Shown here: positions 34,916 through 44,555 of the stretch, one piece after another
How positions within the stretch are numbered: the first letter of the stretch is position 1
How the letters are laid out: each line of letters opens with the position of its first letter
Assembly (NCBI GenBank): GCA_903832055.1
Contig: CAILAC010000002.1
Span: 434,001-498,000 of the forward strand
DNA from: an uncultured Acidobacteriota bacterium
GTDB lineage: Bacteria; Acidobacteriota; Terriglobia; Terriglobales; Acidobacteriaceae
Reading direction: 5' to 3'
Length of the DNA: 64,000 nucleotides
Position numbers and translations under genes: made by a program
The notes under the pieces: model-generated
Seen by the model: the letters and a program-made list of their open reading frames with translations, nothing else
Database searches by the model: none
What the model was told of the DNA's origin: nothing

Positions 34916-35539
34916 ATGATGCTGATGCTGCAAACCCCTCTCACCCAGATGTTTCACGATTCATACAGCCACATGTTCTCCCTGCAGTTGCCAATTATCG
35001 AGAAGCTGGTCAGGCCGATCATTGTGTACCTGGTGCTGGTGTTACTACTGCGCATCTTTGGCAAGCGCGAACTCGCCCAGTTGAATCCCTTTGACCTCGT
35101 GGTGCTGCTTTCGCTGTCAAACACGGTGCAGAATGCGATTATCGGCGACGACAACACGATTTCTGGCGGCGTCCTGGGGGCCTTTTCACTGCTCGCGATT
35201 AACTGGATCGTCGCACGCGTGCTCTTTCGTTCGCAGAAAATCACGCGGGTCGTCGAGGGTAGGGCGACCCTGCTGGTGCGCGATGGCGTTGTCGACAAAA
35301 AGGCCATGGAACGCGAGTCATTATCGATGGAAGACCTGCTTTCAGCGCTGCATCGGCAGGGTTTTACCCACCTGCAAGACGTGCGCCGCTGCGAATTGGA
35401 GCCGAACGGAACCTTTTTCGTGGAAGGTCGAGAGCCTGCACGGACCGACCGTCAGCACGCCGAATTGATGCTGCGCATTGAAGAGCTTGCGCTGGAGATA
35501 AAGCAGATGCGCGAGCAGACTGGTGGGGAAGCGGCGTAG
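34916..35539 (+). CDS. YetF-like DUF421 membrane protein
   Basis: 207 residues. An N-terminal membrane region of about three helices (RPIIVYLVLVLLLRIFGKRE, LLAINWIVARVLF) carries the DUF421 signature FGKRELAQLNPFDLVVLLSLSNTVQNA. The cytoplasmic YetF domain follows (VEGRATLLVRDGVVDKKAMERES, with LSMEDLLSALHRQGF and GTFFVEG). The C-terminus is a short coiled-coil helix. The family is linked to spore and envelope functions in Firmicutes but has no established role here. The M1/M2 start is uncertain by one to four codons. Monocistronic. Confidence 0.9.
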   Translation: MMLMLQTPLTQMFHDSYSHMFSLQLPIIEKLVRPIIVYLVLVLLLRIFGKRELAQLNPFDLVVLLSLSNTVQNAIIGDDNTISGGVLGAFSLLAINWIVARVLFRSQKITRVVEGRATLLVRDGVVDKKAMERESLSMEDLLSALHRQGFTHLQDVRRCELEPNGTFFVEGREPARTDRQHAELMLRIEELALEIKQMREQTGGEAA

Positions 35540-35568
35540 AAGGTTCGTCCGTAGCCTGAGCCGTGCAG

Positions 35569-36813
35569 TTATCGGCGATCGAGCGCTTGCTGGATGTTCG
35601 CAACCGTACGGTCCTGATAGCCCTGCCAGTGGAGATGCGCGGCCTGTTCCCGGGCAGAGTTGCTCATGCGCAGGAGTAACTCGCGGTCTTCGTGGAGTTG
35701 CATCAGACGGTGCGCTATCGCCTCGGAATCACGAATCGGCACAATGAATCCGTCGCGACTATCGCGCAGGATGTCTGTGCCGCCAGAGTTAGGCGTCGTA
35801 ATCACAGGAAGCCCCTGCGAAACAGCCTCACCGAGTACAAGCGCCAGGCCCTCGAACAGCGATGGAAAGACAAAGACATCGTGGCTCCGCATCTCTGCGA
35901 GGATCTCGGTGTGGGCCAGGGAAGATAGCCAGCGATGCTGACTGCAATACCTGTCGAGCACATCAGACTGGCCGACCTTGCGCCCAATGACTGTAAGTGT
36001 GACGGCTTTGCCGAGCTTCTCAACTGCTTCGAAAAGATAGCTAATTCCCTTGCGCTGGGTAAGTGAGCCTACAAAGAGAACCCGCAGCGGCTGGGTCGAA
36101 CTGGTCAACGCACGCGGATCAGAAAGTGTTGCTGGAACGCCGAAGGGATTAACGATAACTTTCTTCTTTTCTGGATACATCTCCAGTGTGCTTTTGACGA
36201 AAGTGCTGGGCACAAAAACCGTATCCGCAAGCGCGAGCTCTTCATCTTTGAGCGCGCATTTTGCCGGGCTGTCGAGCAGTGAGTTAAGTGTGCCCTTCCA
36301 TTGCGGCTGTAACTCGGCTTCCTCGGCTGAGACTTGCTGGTTTGCCCGCCAATAGCCAATCGGCAAGTCATAAATAGTGTGCAAACCAAGCTTGTGCGCT
36401 TCGCGAAACTGCCTCAGAGCGCCATCCTCGTAGGCGTAAACAGCCCGCAATCCGGGATAAGAATGAAGACTACGGGCGACGTGTTGATCCAGGTCGCGAT
36501 AGACGCCGTCAATCGAGAAGGGATTGGTGTAGGCAGAGATAAGCTGTCGCTTGCCTGCCTTGATGAGAAGATTGCGCACTAACTCTCGTACGGGGCGCGT
36601 GTGCACGAGTTCAGGAGGTAACTGTACCCGCGCCCGCCGCTGCAACATGGACTTGAGGCCTCCGGGCACAAGCTTTGCCAGAGCACTCTCAGGCCTCCAC
36701 ACAATGCAAGTGTAGAAAGCGGCCAATAACTCCTGCTCATGCAGCGCGCTGACAACCGCAGTTACATTTGCGTTGCCTGTGGGATGGCTGACAATGACGT
36801 TGCCAGTGATCAC
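35569..36813 (-). CDS. Glycosyltransferase family 4 (GT-B)
   Basis: 414-residue GT-B glycosyltransferase. The C-terminal donor-binding domain shows LRVLFVGSLTQRKGISYLFEA and the EX7E block FPSLFEGLALVLGEAVSQG (about residues 315-335). The N-terminal acceptor domain is less conserved. Such enzymes add a sugar to a lipid, polysaccharide or small-molecule acceptor; the acceptor is unknown. It starts 3 nt after the guaA stop codon, so the pair is co-transcribed, although no functional link is evident. No membrane helix; probably peripheral. Confidence 0.9.
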   Translation of the reverse strand: MITGNVIVSHPTGNANVTAVVSALHEQELLAAFYTCIVWRPESALAKLVPGGLKSMLQRRARVQLPPELVHTRPVRELVRNLLIKAGKRQLISAYTNPFSIDGVYRDLDQHVARSLHSYPGLRAVYAYEDGALRQFREAHKLGLHTIYDLPIGYWRANQQVSAEEAELQPQWKGTLNSLLDSPAKCALKDEELALADTVFVPSTFVKSTLEMYPEKKKVIVNPFGVPATLSDPRALTSSTQPLRVLFVGSLTQRKGISYLFEAVEKLGKAVTLTVIGRKVGQSDVLDRYCSQHRWLSSLAHTEILAEMRSHDVFVFPSLFEGLALVLGEAVSQGLPVITTPNSGGTDILRDSRDGFIVPIRDSEAIAHRLMQLHEDRELLLRMSNSAREQAAHLHWQGYQDRTVANIQQALDRR

Positions 36814-36816
36814 GGC

Positions 36817-38382
36817 TTATTCCCACTCAATAGTGCCGGGCGGTTTGGAAGTAATGTCATAGACGACTCGATTGATGCCGCGCACCTCGTTGACGATGCG
36901 GCTCGACATCCGCTTCAGCACTTCGTAGGGTAGCGGCACCCAATCAGCCGTCATGCCATCCTCGGAATGTACCGCGCGAATGGCGCAGGTGTTGGCGTAC
37001 GTCCGCTGGTCGCCCATCACTCCGACGCTGCGCACGGGCAGCAGGACGGCGAAACTCTGCCATATCTTTGAGTAAAGGCCGGCGGCCTTGATTTCGCTGA
37101 CGACAATCTCGTCGGCTTCCTGCAGGATGGCGACGCGTTCGGCTGTGACTTCGCCGAGGATGCGAACGGCGAGGCCGGGCCCCGGAAATGGCTGGCGGCC
37201 GAGGATATCTTCGGGCATTTGCAGGTCACGACCGATGCGCCTTACTTCATCTTTGAACAAGTCGCGAAGAGGCTCGATGAGCTTCATCTTCATGTGATCG
37301 GGCAGGCCGCCGACGTTGTGGTGGCTTTTGATGGTCTGCGAAGGGCCGCGCACGCTGGAGGACTCGATGACATCGGGATAGAGAGTTCCCTGCACCAGCC
37401 AATCGACGCCGCCGGATTGCTGGGCGATCTTTGCCGCTTCATCGTCAAAGACGGCAATGAATTCGCGGCCGATGATCTTGCGCTTGGTCTCTGGGTCAGT
37501 CACTCCGGCCAGCTTGTCCAGGAACCGTTCGCTGCTGTCAACGGGGACCAGGTTCAGGCCGAGTTTGTCGCGTAGATTTTGGGTGACCTGGGCAAATTCA
37601 TTCTTGCGCAGAACGCCGTTGTTCACGAAAACGCAGGTCAACTGGTCGCCGATGGCGCGATGCACCAAGACAGCCGCCACGGACGAATCGACGCCGCCTG
37701 ACAGCGCGCAAAGGACGTGGCCCTTGCCGACTTTTTCGCGGATGCCGGCTACGGTCGCTTCAATGAAATGAGCGGGAGTCCAATCTCCCAGTGCGCCGCA
37801 GATGCCAAAAACGAAGTTGCGGAGCAGGTCGCGCCCGAGCGGGGTGTGGTGGACCTCGGGGTGGAACTGCACGGCGCAGATATTGCGCTCAGGATTGGCG
37901 ATTCCTGCCAGCGCATTGGAGGTGATGGCGGTGCGGTGAAAGCCGGGGGGCAGTTCCAGCGCCTCATCGCCGTGGCTCATCCATACCTGCAAGGTGGCGG
38001 GGAACCCGGCAAAGAGCGGCGACGTGGTGTCTTCAATCATGACTTCGGCGTGGCCATACTCGCGCTTTTCGGCAGAGATCACCTTGCCACCGAGGTGATG
38101 CACGATGAACTGCAGCCCGTAGCAGATGCCCAGCACCGGCAGGCCCAGCTTGAGAATGCCGGGGTCTGCGTCTGGCGCGTCGGCGTCATAGACGGAGCTT
38201 GGACCGCCTGAAAGGATGATGCCAATGGGGGCGTATGCCTGGATTTCAGCGATCGAAGCTGTGCAGGGCAGCACGGCTGAAAAGACGTTGAACTCCCGGA
38301 TGCGACGCGCAATCAGCTGCGTATACTGCGATCCGAAGTCCAGAATGACAATGCTTTGGGTGACGGGGCTTTGGGTGTCCAC
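36817..38382 (-). CDS. guaA: GMP synthase (glutamine-hydrolysing)
   Basis: Converts XMP to GMP using glutamine and ATP, cytoplasmic. Glutamine amidotransferase domain first: [20 protein letters not shown], the nucleophile in GICYGLQF, and [12 protein letters not shown]. Then the ATP-pyrophosphatase P-loop ALSGGVDSS and the dimerisation domain ending KPPGTIEWE. The open frame runs 90 codons upstream, but the family begins just before SIVILDFG; the GTG at 38382 ([10 protein letters not shown]) gives 521 residues, close to the normal about 525. No Shine-Dalgarno is evident. GTG start and possible short leader. Confidence 0.95.
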   Translation of the reverse strand: MDTQSPVTQSIVILDFGSQYTQLIARRIREFNVFSAVLPCTASIAEIQAYAPIGIILSGGPSSVYDADAPDADPGILKLGLPVLGICYGLQFIVHHLGGKVISAEKREYGHAEVMIEDTTSPLFAGFPATLQVWMSHGDEALELPPGFHRTAITSNALAGIANPERNICAVQFHPEVHHTPLGRDLLRNFVFGICGALGDWTPAHFIEATVAGIREKVGKGHVLCALSGGVDSSVAAVLVHRAIGDQLTCVFVNNGVLRKNEFAQVTQNLRDKLGLNLVPVDSSERFLDKLAGVTDPETKRKIIGREFIAVFDDEAAKIAQQSGGVDWLVQGTLYPDVIESSSVRGPSQTIKSHHNVGGLPDHMKMKLIEPLRDLFKDEVRRIGRDLQMPEDILGRQPFPGPGLAVRILGEVTAERVAILQEADEIVVSEIKAAGLYSKIWQSFAVLLPVRSVGVMGDQRTYANTCAIRAVHSEDGMTADWVPLPYEVLKRMSSRIVNEVRGINRVVYDITSKPPGTIEWE

Positions 38383-38492
38383 AATCCAGTGTCGCAGGCT
38401 AGCAAGCGGGATGTAAAGGCACAAACTGTCCGAGCGTACTCTGGATTGGTTTGAGCGAAAGGTGTACTCTACAGTGCAAGGGAGTCCGAGTG

Positions 38493-38795
38493 ATGAGCGT
38501 TGACGAGGATATGCGTCAGGTTCTACAGGATTTTTTGGCTCCCGAATTACGAGAGATTCGAGGCCACCTTGACTCGATCGACAAACGACTTGACTCGTTG
38601 GATAAGCGGATTGACACGGTCGAGAGTGGAAACGATGTGCGATATCAGGCACTCGTCCAGAGAATCGACATGGTTGAGAATGCTAATGGCGTGAGGTATC
38701 AAGCCATTATTCAGAGGCTTGAGCAAATTCAGCAGTCTTTTGCCTTCGACCGGCGAATTTCCGATCTAGAATCACAAAAAACACGATCTGCATAA
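38493..38795 (+). CDS. Small coiled-coil protein
   Basis: 100 residues, almost entirely alpha-helical with heptad spacing ([44 protein letters not shown]). Repeated units of 10-11 residues ([13 protein letters not shown]) suggest a short tropomyosin-like or phage-tail-fibre-like rod. No domain is recognised. The ATG at 38493 has AAGGGAG about 8 nt upstream. The gene is noticeably less GC-rich than its neighbours. It is divergent from guaA and convergent with the LeuS-coupled membrane-protein gene. Confidence 0.7.
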   Translation: MSVDEDMRQVLQDFLAPELREIRGHLDSIDKRLDSLDKRIDTVESGNDVRYQALVQRIDMVENANGVRYQAIIQRLEQIQQSFAFDRRISDLESQKTRSA

Positions 38796-38820
38796 TTCGT
38801 GCTTCTATCGATTGCTTGAG

Positions 38821-40041
38821 TCAATCCCTTCTTACAATCCGCCGAAGTATTTTCCATAGTAGTGCGCCCTCAATGTCTGATACATCCACTCCGTAGACTT
38901 TTTTTATTCGCTCGATGTAGGGCTCAAGAGTTCTGCCAGTCGCGAAGTCCCAGAGTGAGGATTTGTCTGAAACCCATAATTCCTGATACTCCTCGCCGTA
39001 GACATTTTTGAAAAAATCATCGAGATGTGAGGAATAAACATCGATCTGGTTTGTAGAAGCCAACTTCAGAACCTTTTTCAATTTGCTCCTGTCGGAGAAG
39101 TGCCGCCAGAACTCCGCAAAGCTGCGCAGCCGCACCACATGAAAATAGTCGTTGGCGATTAGAAACGCGACGGCAATCAGCATATACAGCACATGTAGCA
39201 CATCCGGCCCAAACTGGTCGCTGAAGGGCAGTGGAGCGGCGGAGAAGACCATGGCCAGCACAATCAGCGCGATCTTGACGATGGCCATGACCAGATTGAT
39301 TTCCATCAGCTTGCTTGAGAAGGCCCGGCCGAGGCGAAAGCTTCGCACCAGCGCTGCGCCGCTGTTCAGGCTTGGCTCGTGAAAGAGCAGCACCGGCGCG
39401 ACCGACAGCACCCAGCTAAGCAGCGCCCACAGGACGAAAAACCCCAGGGAGAGAAAGATGAGCCAGATGAGGTAGCCAATCAAATCGGGCTCGGCTGCGG
39501 AGGTGATGTGCGTCTCTGCGGCCCAGGCAACGCCGCGATACCAGAGCCAGAAGCAGCCGAGCAGCACCAGCAGCCACAGCTCCTGCAGGACGATAAAGCC
39601 CGGCAGCCGCCGCAGGGCAAAGCCTAAAGTCGGTGCGCCGGCAGCAGAATCCAGAGACCGTATCCGCCACAATACCAGGGTCCGCCCGATGCCAGAGAGG
39701 ATGGCCCAGGCCACAATCGCTATCGGCACTATCGTTCGAAGCGCCTCGGCCACGGCAGGATGATAGATGCCCGCAGCGTCAGCGAGCAGTACGGACGAGG
39801 TCCATGGATTCTGGAAGTTAATCCTGTCGAGCCCGGCGGACTCGGGCGGAATCGCCACCAGAATCCGCTGCGCCTGCCCCCACAGAAGCGTCAGGAACGG
39901 GATGCCGAAGAGCCAGCGCCACCCCACTTCCAAAGCCAGCACCGAAGGATGCCGCCAGCAAAAGCTCATGTGGCTTACCAGCGTCTGCGTAGCACGCACT
40001 TCCGTGCCGCGCCGCCGAGCCTCATCTTCGGTCGATAGCAC
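38821..40041 (-). CDS. Membrane protein translationally coupled to leuS
   Basis: 406 residues, unrecognised. About six hydrophobic segments occupy residues 25-310 (WRWLFGIPFLTLLWG, IVPIAIVAWAILSGIG, LWLLVLLGCFWLWY, LGFFVLWALLSWVLSVAPVL, INLVMAIVKIALIVLAMVF, VLYMLIAVAFLIA). A soluble C-terminal tail of about 90 residues is rich in Lys, Asp and Tyr (DVYSSHLDDFFKNVYGEEYQ) and clearly lower in GC than the rest. The start is a GTG overlapping the leuS stop as TAGTG, so it is translated together with leucyl-tRNA synthetase. The tail may be an added or fused segment. Confidence 0.7.
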   Translation of the reverse strand: MLSTEDEARRRGTEVRATQTLVSHMSFCWRHPSVLALEVGWRWLFGIPFLTLLWGQAQRILVAIPPESAGLDRINFQNPWTSSVLLADAAGIYHPAVAEALRTIVPIAIVAWAILSGIGRTLVLWRIRSLDSAAGAPTLGFALRRLPGFIVLQELWLLVLLGCFWLWYRGVAWAAETHITSAAEPDLIGYLIWLIFLSLGFFVLWALLSWVLSVAPVLLFHEPSLNSGAALVRSFRLGRAFSSKLMEINLVMAIVKIALIVLAMVFSAAPLPFSDQFGPDVLHVLYMLIAVAFLIANDYFHVVRLRSFAEFWRHFSDRSKLKKVLKLASTNQIDVYSSHLDDFFKNVYGEEYQELWVSDKSSLWDFATGRTLEPYIERIKKVYGVDVSDIEGALLWKILRRIVRRD

Positions 40042-42569
40042 TACTTCACCACCAGATTGACCAGCTTGCCGGGAACAATAATCACCTTCACCACGGTCTT
40101 GTCGGCGATCCACTCCTGCACCTTCGCGTCGGCCAGCGCTGCGGCTTCAATCGCGGCCTTGTCGGCGTCCACCGCCACCCGTACGACAGCACGCAGTTTC
40201 CCGTTTACCTGGACTGGAATCTCAATCTCGTCTTCCCGGGCAAGTGCTGCATCCGAAACGGGCCAGGGTTGCTTGAAAACTTCACCGGCTCCGCCAAGCT
40301 CCGCCCAGAGTTCCTGCGAAAGAAAGGGCGCGAGGGGGGCGAGCAGCAGCACCAGCGAGCGCAGCAACTCGCTCAAGACCACTGGCGGCACTTCACCTGA
40401 TGCCAGCGATGCTTCGGCGGCAAAGAGCTCGTTGACCAGCTCCATGATGGCGGCGATGGTGGTGTTGAAATGCCAGCGGCCGGAGAAATCCTGCGTGATT
40501 TTGGCAATGGTCTGATGCAGCTTGCGCAGCAGTGCGAGTGAGACGCCGGTCGGAGCCTCCGCTCTCTTCCCTGCCCCGGCCCGCGCAATCGGAGCAAAGC
40601 GCATGACCAGCCGATAGACGCGCGACAGGAAGCGGCTGACACCAGCGACGCCATCCTCCTGCCAGTCGAGGTCGCGGTCTGGCGGCGCGGCAAACAGCGC
40701 ATACATGCGCGTCGCATCCGCGCCATAACGGGCGATCATGTCATCCGGCGACACGACGTTGCCCTTGGACTTTGACATTTTTGCGCCGTCTTTGATGACC
40801 ATACCCTGGGTGAAGAGGCGGGTCGCCGGCTCGTCATTGACGATAAGCCCGAGATCACGCATCACCTTGGTCCAGAATCGCGAATAGATCAGATGCAGAA
40901 TCGCGTGCTCGACACCGCCGATGTACTGGTCGATCGGGAACCAGTACTGCGCCACCGCCGGGTCAAAGGGCGCATTGGAATTCTGCGCGTCGGTGTAGCG
41001 ATAGAAGTACCAGCTCGAATCGACAAATGTGTCCATCGTATCGGTCTCGCGCCGGGCCGGGCCGCCGCATTTCGGGCAGGTCGTGTTGAGAAAGGCTGCA
41101 ACGCGCCCAAGCGGCGAACCGCCCTCCTGCGTAATCTCAATCTGCTCGGGCAAGAGCACGGGCAACTGATCGTCTGGCACCGGAACCAGACCATCCGACG
41201 GGCAATTGACCATGGGAATGGGAGTGCCCCAGTAGCGCTGACGGCTTACGCCCCAGTCGCGCAGGCGGAAGGTGACCTTGGCTTCGCCAAAGGCACCGTC
41301 GGCGGCGACTGATTGCAGCTTTTTCTGGGCCGCCTCGCAGGTGAGACCGTCGTAGGCTCCCGAATGAATGAGTGCGCCCTCTTCTGAAATAAACGGGAGG
41401 GCAATGGCTTCTTCGGTCTTGGCGACGGGCTCGATGACCTGACGAATTTCCAACCCGTACTTCACCGCAAACTCGTAATCGCGCTCGTCGTGGGCAGGCA
41501 CGCTCATGATTGCGCCGGTGCCGTACTCCATCAGCACGTAGTTCGCCACCCAGATCGGCACCCGTTCGCCGCTGTAGGGATTGGTCGCGTAGCTGCCCAG
41601 CGCGATTCCCTGCTTCTCTACCGCGCCGAGGTCGCCTGCCTCGCGTGCGCGCTTCTGCTCGTCGAGCATGGCGGCTACGGCATCGGCGAGCTGAGAGTTA
41701 CCGGCGATCAGCTTTTTGACCAGCGGATGCTCTGGCGCGAGTTGCACGCTGGTCGCGCCAAAGATGGTGTCGACGCGGGTTGTGAAGACGCGGATCTTTT
41801 CTTCAGGATAACTTTCTACGCCAAAATCAACTTCGGTTCCCTCGCTGCGCCCGATCCAGTTGCGCTGCATGGTGCGCACTTTCTCAGGCCAGCCGGGCAG
41901 CTTGTCCAGCCCGTCGAGCAACTCCTGTGCGTAGGCGGTAATCCGGTAGAACCACTGCTCCAGGTTGCGGAGTTCGACAGGGGTGTCTTCGTGGCGCCAG
42001 CAGCAGCCGTCGATGACTTGTTCGTTGGCCAGCACTGTTGCGCAGAGGTTGCACCAGTTGACCTTGGATTGCTTGCGGTAGGCGAGGCCGCGCTCGTACA
42101 TGCGCAAAAAGAACCACTGGTTCCAGCGGTAGTAATCCGGCAGACAGGTCGTTACTTCATTGGCCCAGTCATAGGCCAGGCCGAGGCGCTGCATCTGCCG
42201 CTTCATTGCGGCGATATTCTGCAGGGTCCATTGGCGCGGAGGGGTATTGTTCTTGAGCGCGGCGTTCTCCGCGGGCAGGCCAAAGGCATCCCAGCCCATT
42301 GGATGCAGCACGTTGTACCCCTGCATGCCCATATAACGCGCGAGGGCGTCGCCGATGGCATAGTTGCGCACGTGGCCCATGTGCAACTGGCCGCTGGGGT
42401 AAGGCAGCATTTCGAGCACGTAATACTTGGGCTTAGTCGATGCGTTTGGGCCTGAGGCTGGCTCTGCGGCGTATAACGCCGGGTTGGCCGCCCAGATGGC
42501 CTGCCATTTGGGTTCAATTGTGCCAGGGGTGTAGCGCAACTCTTCGCGAGGATCTTTTTCTTCTGACAT
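40041..42569 (-). CDS. leuS: Leucyl-tRNA synthetase
   Basis: Class I aminoacyl-tRNA synthetase charging tRNA-Leu, cytoplasmic. 842 residues with the HIGH-like signature PYPSGQLHMGHVRN (about residues 55-68), the CP1 editing domain (about 230-430), a zinc-binding-like cysteine set (TCPKCGGPARRET), and KMSKS as GAKMSKSKGN. The anticodon-binding region and C-terminal domain ending KLVNLVVK are complete. The gene precedes and overlaps by one base the membrane-protein gene. Full length, no anomalies. Confidence 0.98.
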   Translation of the reverse strand: MSEEKDPREELRYTPGTIEPKWQAIWAANPALYAAEPASGPNASTKPKYYVLEMLPYPSGQLHMGHVRNYAIGDALARYMGMQGYNVLHPMGWDAFGLPAENAALKNNTPPRQWTLQNIAAMKRQMQRLGLAYDWANEVTTCLPDYYRWNQWFFLRMYERGLAYRKQSKVNWCNLCATVLANEQVIDGCCWRHEDTPVELRNLEQWFYRITAYAQELLDGLDKLPGWPEKVRTMQRNWIGRSEGTEVDFGVESYPEEKIRVFTTRVDTIFGATSVQLAPEHPLVKKLIAGNSQLADAVAAMLDEQKRAREAGDLGAVEKQGIALGSYATNPYSGERVPIWVANYVLMEYGTGAIMSVPAHDERDYEFAVKYGLEIRQVIEPVAKTEEAIALPFISEEGALIHSGAYDGLTCEAAQKKLQSVAADGAFGEAKVTFRLRDWGVSRQRYWGTPIPMVNCPSDGLVPVPDDQLPVLLPEQIEITQEGGSPLGRVAAFLNTTCPKCGGPARRETDTMDTFVDSSWYFYRYTDAQNSNAPFDPAVAQYWFPIDQYIGGVEHAILHLIYSRFWTKVMRDLGLIVNDEPATRLFTQGMVIKDGAKMSKSKGNVVSPDDMIARYGADATRMYALFAAPPDRDLDWQEDGVAGVSRFLSRVYRLVMRFAPIARAGAGKRAEAPTGVSLALLRKLHQTIAKITQDFSGRWHFNTTIAAIMELVNELFAAEASLASGEVPPVVLSELLRSLVLLLAPLAPFLSQELWAELGGAGEVFKQPWPVSDAALAREDEIEIPVQVNGKLRAVVRVAVDADKAAIEAAALADAKVQEWIADKTVVKVIIVPGKLVNLVVK

Positions 42570-42594
42570 GACTACTCAAGTGTAAATGGAGGGC

Positions 42595-42786
42595 TCAATC
42601 ACACCTGAGCTGGCAGGTCTTTTCGCCTGCTCGCTTTCCAAATTCGGCTAAAACACACACCGCATTTCGCTCGGGCACTGAGTTCTGCGGCTTCAAAACG
42701 AACTCGAAACCTGAGTGGTCTGTATCAATTGCAACTTTGCACGCGGCGCAAATCCTCATATTTGAGGTGCAGCTCAAATGCCACAC
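42595..42786 (-). CDS. Small Cys-rich hypothetical protein
   Basis: 63 codons from a GTG with AGGAG 9 nt upstream. A CxxC (Cys13, Cys16) and a C-terminal CQLRC are the only features. The sequence (VAIDTDHSGFEFVLKPQ) looks protein-like rather than random, and neither strand encodes anything else here. It is tentative; a comparison with related genomes would decide. Confidence 0.4.
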   Translation of the reverse strand: MWHLSCTSNMRICAACKVAIDTDHSGFEFVLKPQNSVPERNAVCVLAEFGKRAGEKTCQLRCD

Positions 42787-42835
42787 GCCAACTTACTCCT
42801 GAATCTTGCGCCACTTGAAAGCTACTGACACTTGT

Positions 42836-43102
42836 TCAGCGCTGCGAACTTGCGCCGTGCATCGTGCCAGGATGGGCAGAATTCCTCGCTAAATGATGCA
42901 TCTGCTTCCCGCCCTTGGGCATGGCAAACACTGGCGGCGAGGGGTCGCACTGCGCACAAAACACCCCATACCGGCTGCGATGCGCGTGATTTTCGCAAAC
43001 CATATGCTCACACGCAAATGAGCATTCATAGTAGCCTTCACATTTGTAGATGGGAGTGCCTTCCGGACTGCAACCTTCTCCATGATGCATGCAAGACGCC
43101 AT
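42836..43102 (-). CDS. Small Cys/His-rich probable zinc-binding protein
   Basis: 88 residues, no named family. In the first 52 residues there are nine to twelve potential zinc ligands: Cys4, His6/7, Cys11, Cys21, Cys27, Cys31, His33, Cys36, His39, His41, Cys49, Cys52, spaced like a double zinc finger (CEGYYECSFACEHMVCENHAH). The tail is unstructured. An ATG at 43102 has GAGG 5 nt upstream; an upstream start in frame is less favoured. It lies in an otherwise gene-free interval beside the other Cys-rich small protein. Confidence 0.6.
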   Translation of the reverse strand: MASCMHHGEGCSPEGTPIYKCEGYYECSFACEHMVCENHAHRSRYGVFCAQCDPSPPVFAMPKGGKQMHHLARNSAHPGTMHGASSQR

Positions 43103-43248
43103 AGCAACCTCGCTTTCCACTATGGCAACAACCGTACCACTGTTTCAGTGTCACTGGAAAGTTACGCCGGAATTATTTTCAATAATAAAAAGTAAGTCGA
43201 TTTAGCGAGTGATCAAACGGAAAAGTGAACGTTTACAAGGGTCGAAGC

Positions 43249-44463
43249 CTACTGCAGCGTCCGCGCCACGGCCGCGAAGAAAGCCTCATCGGAGATAGGA
43301 CTCCGTGCTGAATCCGGCTTGGGACGGGCGCTTAAAACCACGATTACCAGTTTCTCGCGTGGATTGATGTAGATATGCTGACCAAAGATTCCGACCGCTT
43401 GAAACGCACCCTCGTGGATTGGATCACTTTTTGGAATTGGCCACCACAGGTAGCCATAATCCACCGATTTCCCATTGAACTCATGCGCCTTGCCTGACTC
43501 CTGAAACCACCCCTCCGGCACCACTCGCTCACCCCGGACCACGCCATCGTCGAGCACAAACTGCCCGAACCGCCCAAAGTCCCGCAGCGTCGCGCCCAGG
43601 CCACTTCCGGCCAGCCCCATGCCACCCCGCGATTCAAGCCACCACGTGGCATCCTGCTCCATACCGAGCTTTGTCCAGAGCGTTTCAGAGAGATAGGTTG
43701 CGAGCGGTTTGTGGGTTGCACCCTCAATCAACGCGCCGACAAGAAATGACTCGCCCGTGCTGTAGTTCCAGACAGTACCCGGGGCGGCCGCCCTGGGCAG
43801 GCTTTTCATAAATTCGACAATCGTTCCCGGCTTGCCCTTTAACTGGATTTCCAGCAGCTTCCTGCGATCTGAGCGCGGGTCCGTGTAGGTCTCGTCCCAT
43901 TTCACGCCCGACGCCATTTGGAGCAGATTGCGCACAGTCACCGGGTCATAAACGCCACCCTTGAGCGCCGGAACGTACTTGATGACAGGGTCGTCAATGC
44001 TGGCTATGAGCCCCTGCCTGATCGCCGCACCCACCAGCATCGAAGAAATGGATTTCGCCATCGAAAACGATATCCAGCGCGTGTCGGGCCCGATGCCAAG
44101 CTCGTAGTCTTCCATGACCACTTTGCCGTTTTTCAGAATCAGCAACCCGGCCACGCGGTCATCCGCGAGATAGTCGAACAGGTCAAAATCCTGGCCATCT
44201 GCTTTGAAATGCACATTGCTCAGCGTTCGGCTCGACTTGTCAAAGCCCCGCACTGGCCCGCCGCGCGGCACCACATTCACGGGAAACAACGTGTCACTGT
44301 GCGAAAACGTCGCAGCTTCAACGCTGGGCAGCATGGTTCCATCAAAGACCTGCCGCGCGCCGGCAAGTTCCTGGCCGGTGGCCTGGTTGCCAATTGCGAT
44401 CAGCAGGACTGCGGGCAAGACGCCCAGGAATGCGCGGAAGCTGTGTGAGATGAAGCGTGGCAT
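43249..44463 (-). CDS. Serine hydrolase, beta-lactamase class C/DD-peptidase family
   Basis: 404-residue exported protein of the beta-lactamase/transpeptidase-like fold. Signal peptide (FLGVLPAVLLIAIGNQATG), catalytic SxxK as SMAK (in ISFSMAKSISSMLVG), and the YxN-equivalent NYSTGE. No third KTG motif is obvious, and in this group it is often degenerate. Members include esterases and D-aminopeptidases; the substrate cannot be predicted. The ATG at 44463 has no Shine-Dalgarno, and the longer frame adds an unlikely N-terminus. It lies downstream of nfo on the same strand. Confidence 0.88.
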   Translation of the reverse strand: MPRFISHSFRAFLGVLPAVLLIAIGNQATGQELAGARQVFDGTMLPSVEAATFSHSDTLFPVNVVPRGGPVRGFDKSSRTLSNVHFKADGQDFDLFDYLADDRVAGLLILKNGKVVMEDYELGIGPDTRWISFSMAKSISSMLVGAAIRQGLIASIDDPVIKYVPALKGGVYDPVTVRNLLQMASGVKWDETYTDPRSDRRKLLEIQLKGKPGTIVEFMKSLPRAAAPGTVWNYSTGESFLVGALIEGATHKPLATYLSETLWTKLGMEQDATWWLESRGGMGLAGSGLGATLRDFGRFGQFVLDDGVVRGERVVPEGWFQESGKAHEFNGKSVDYGYLWWPIPKSDPIHEGAFQAVGIFGQHIYINPREKLVIVVLSARPKPDSARSPISDEAFFAAVARTLQ

Positions 44464-44555
44464 GCAGTTGAATCTAGGCGCAAGAGCGGAATCTGGCAAT
44501 GTGAAACCAGATTCCCTCAAGCAAAGGCAGTGGCAAAGCCTCGCATGGAGGGCTA

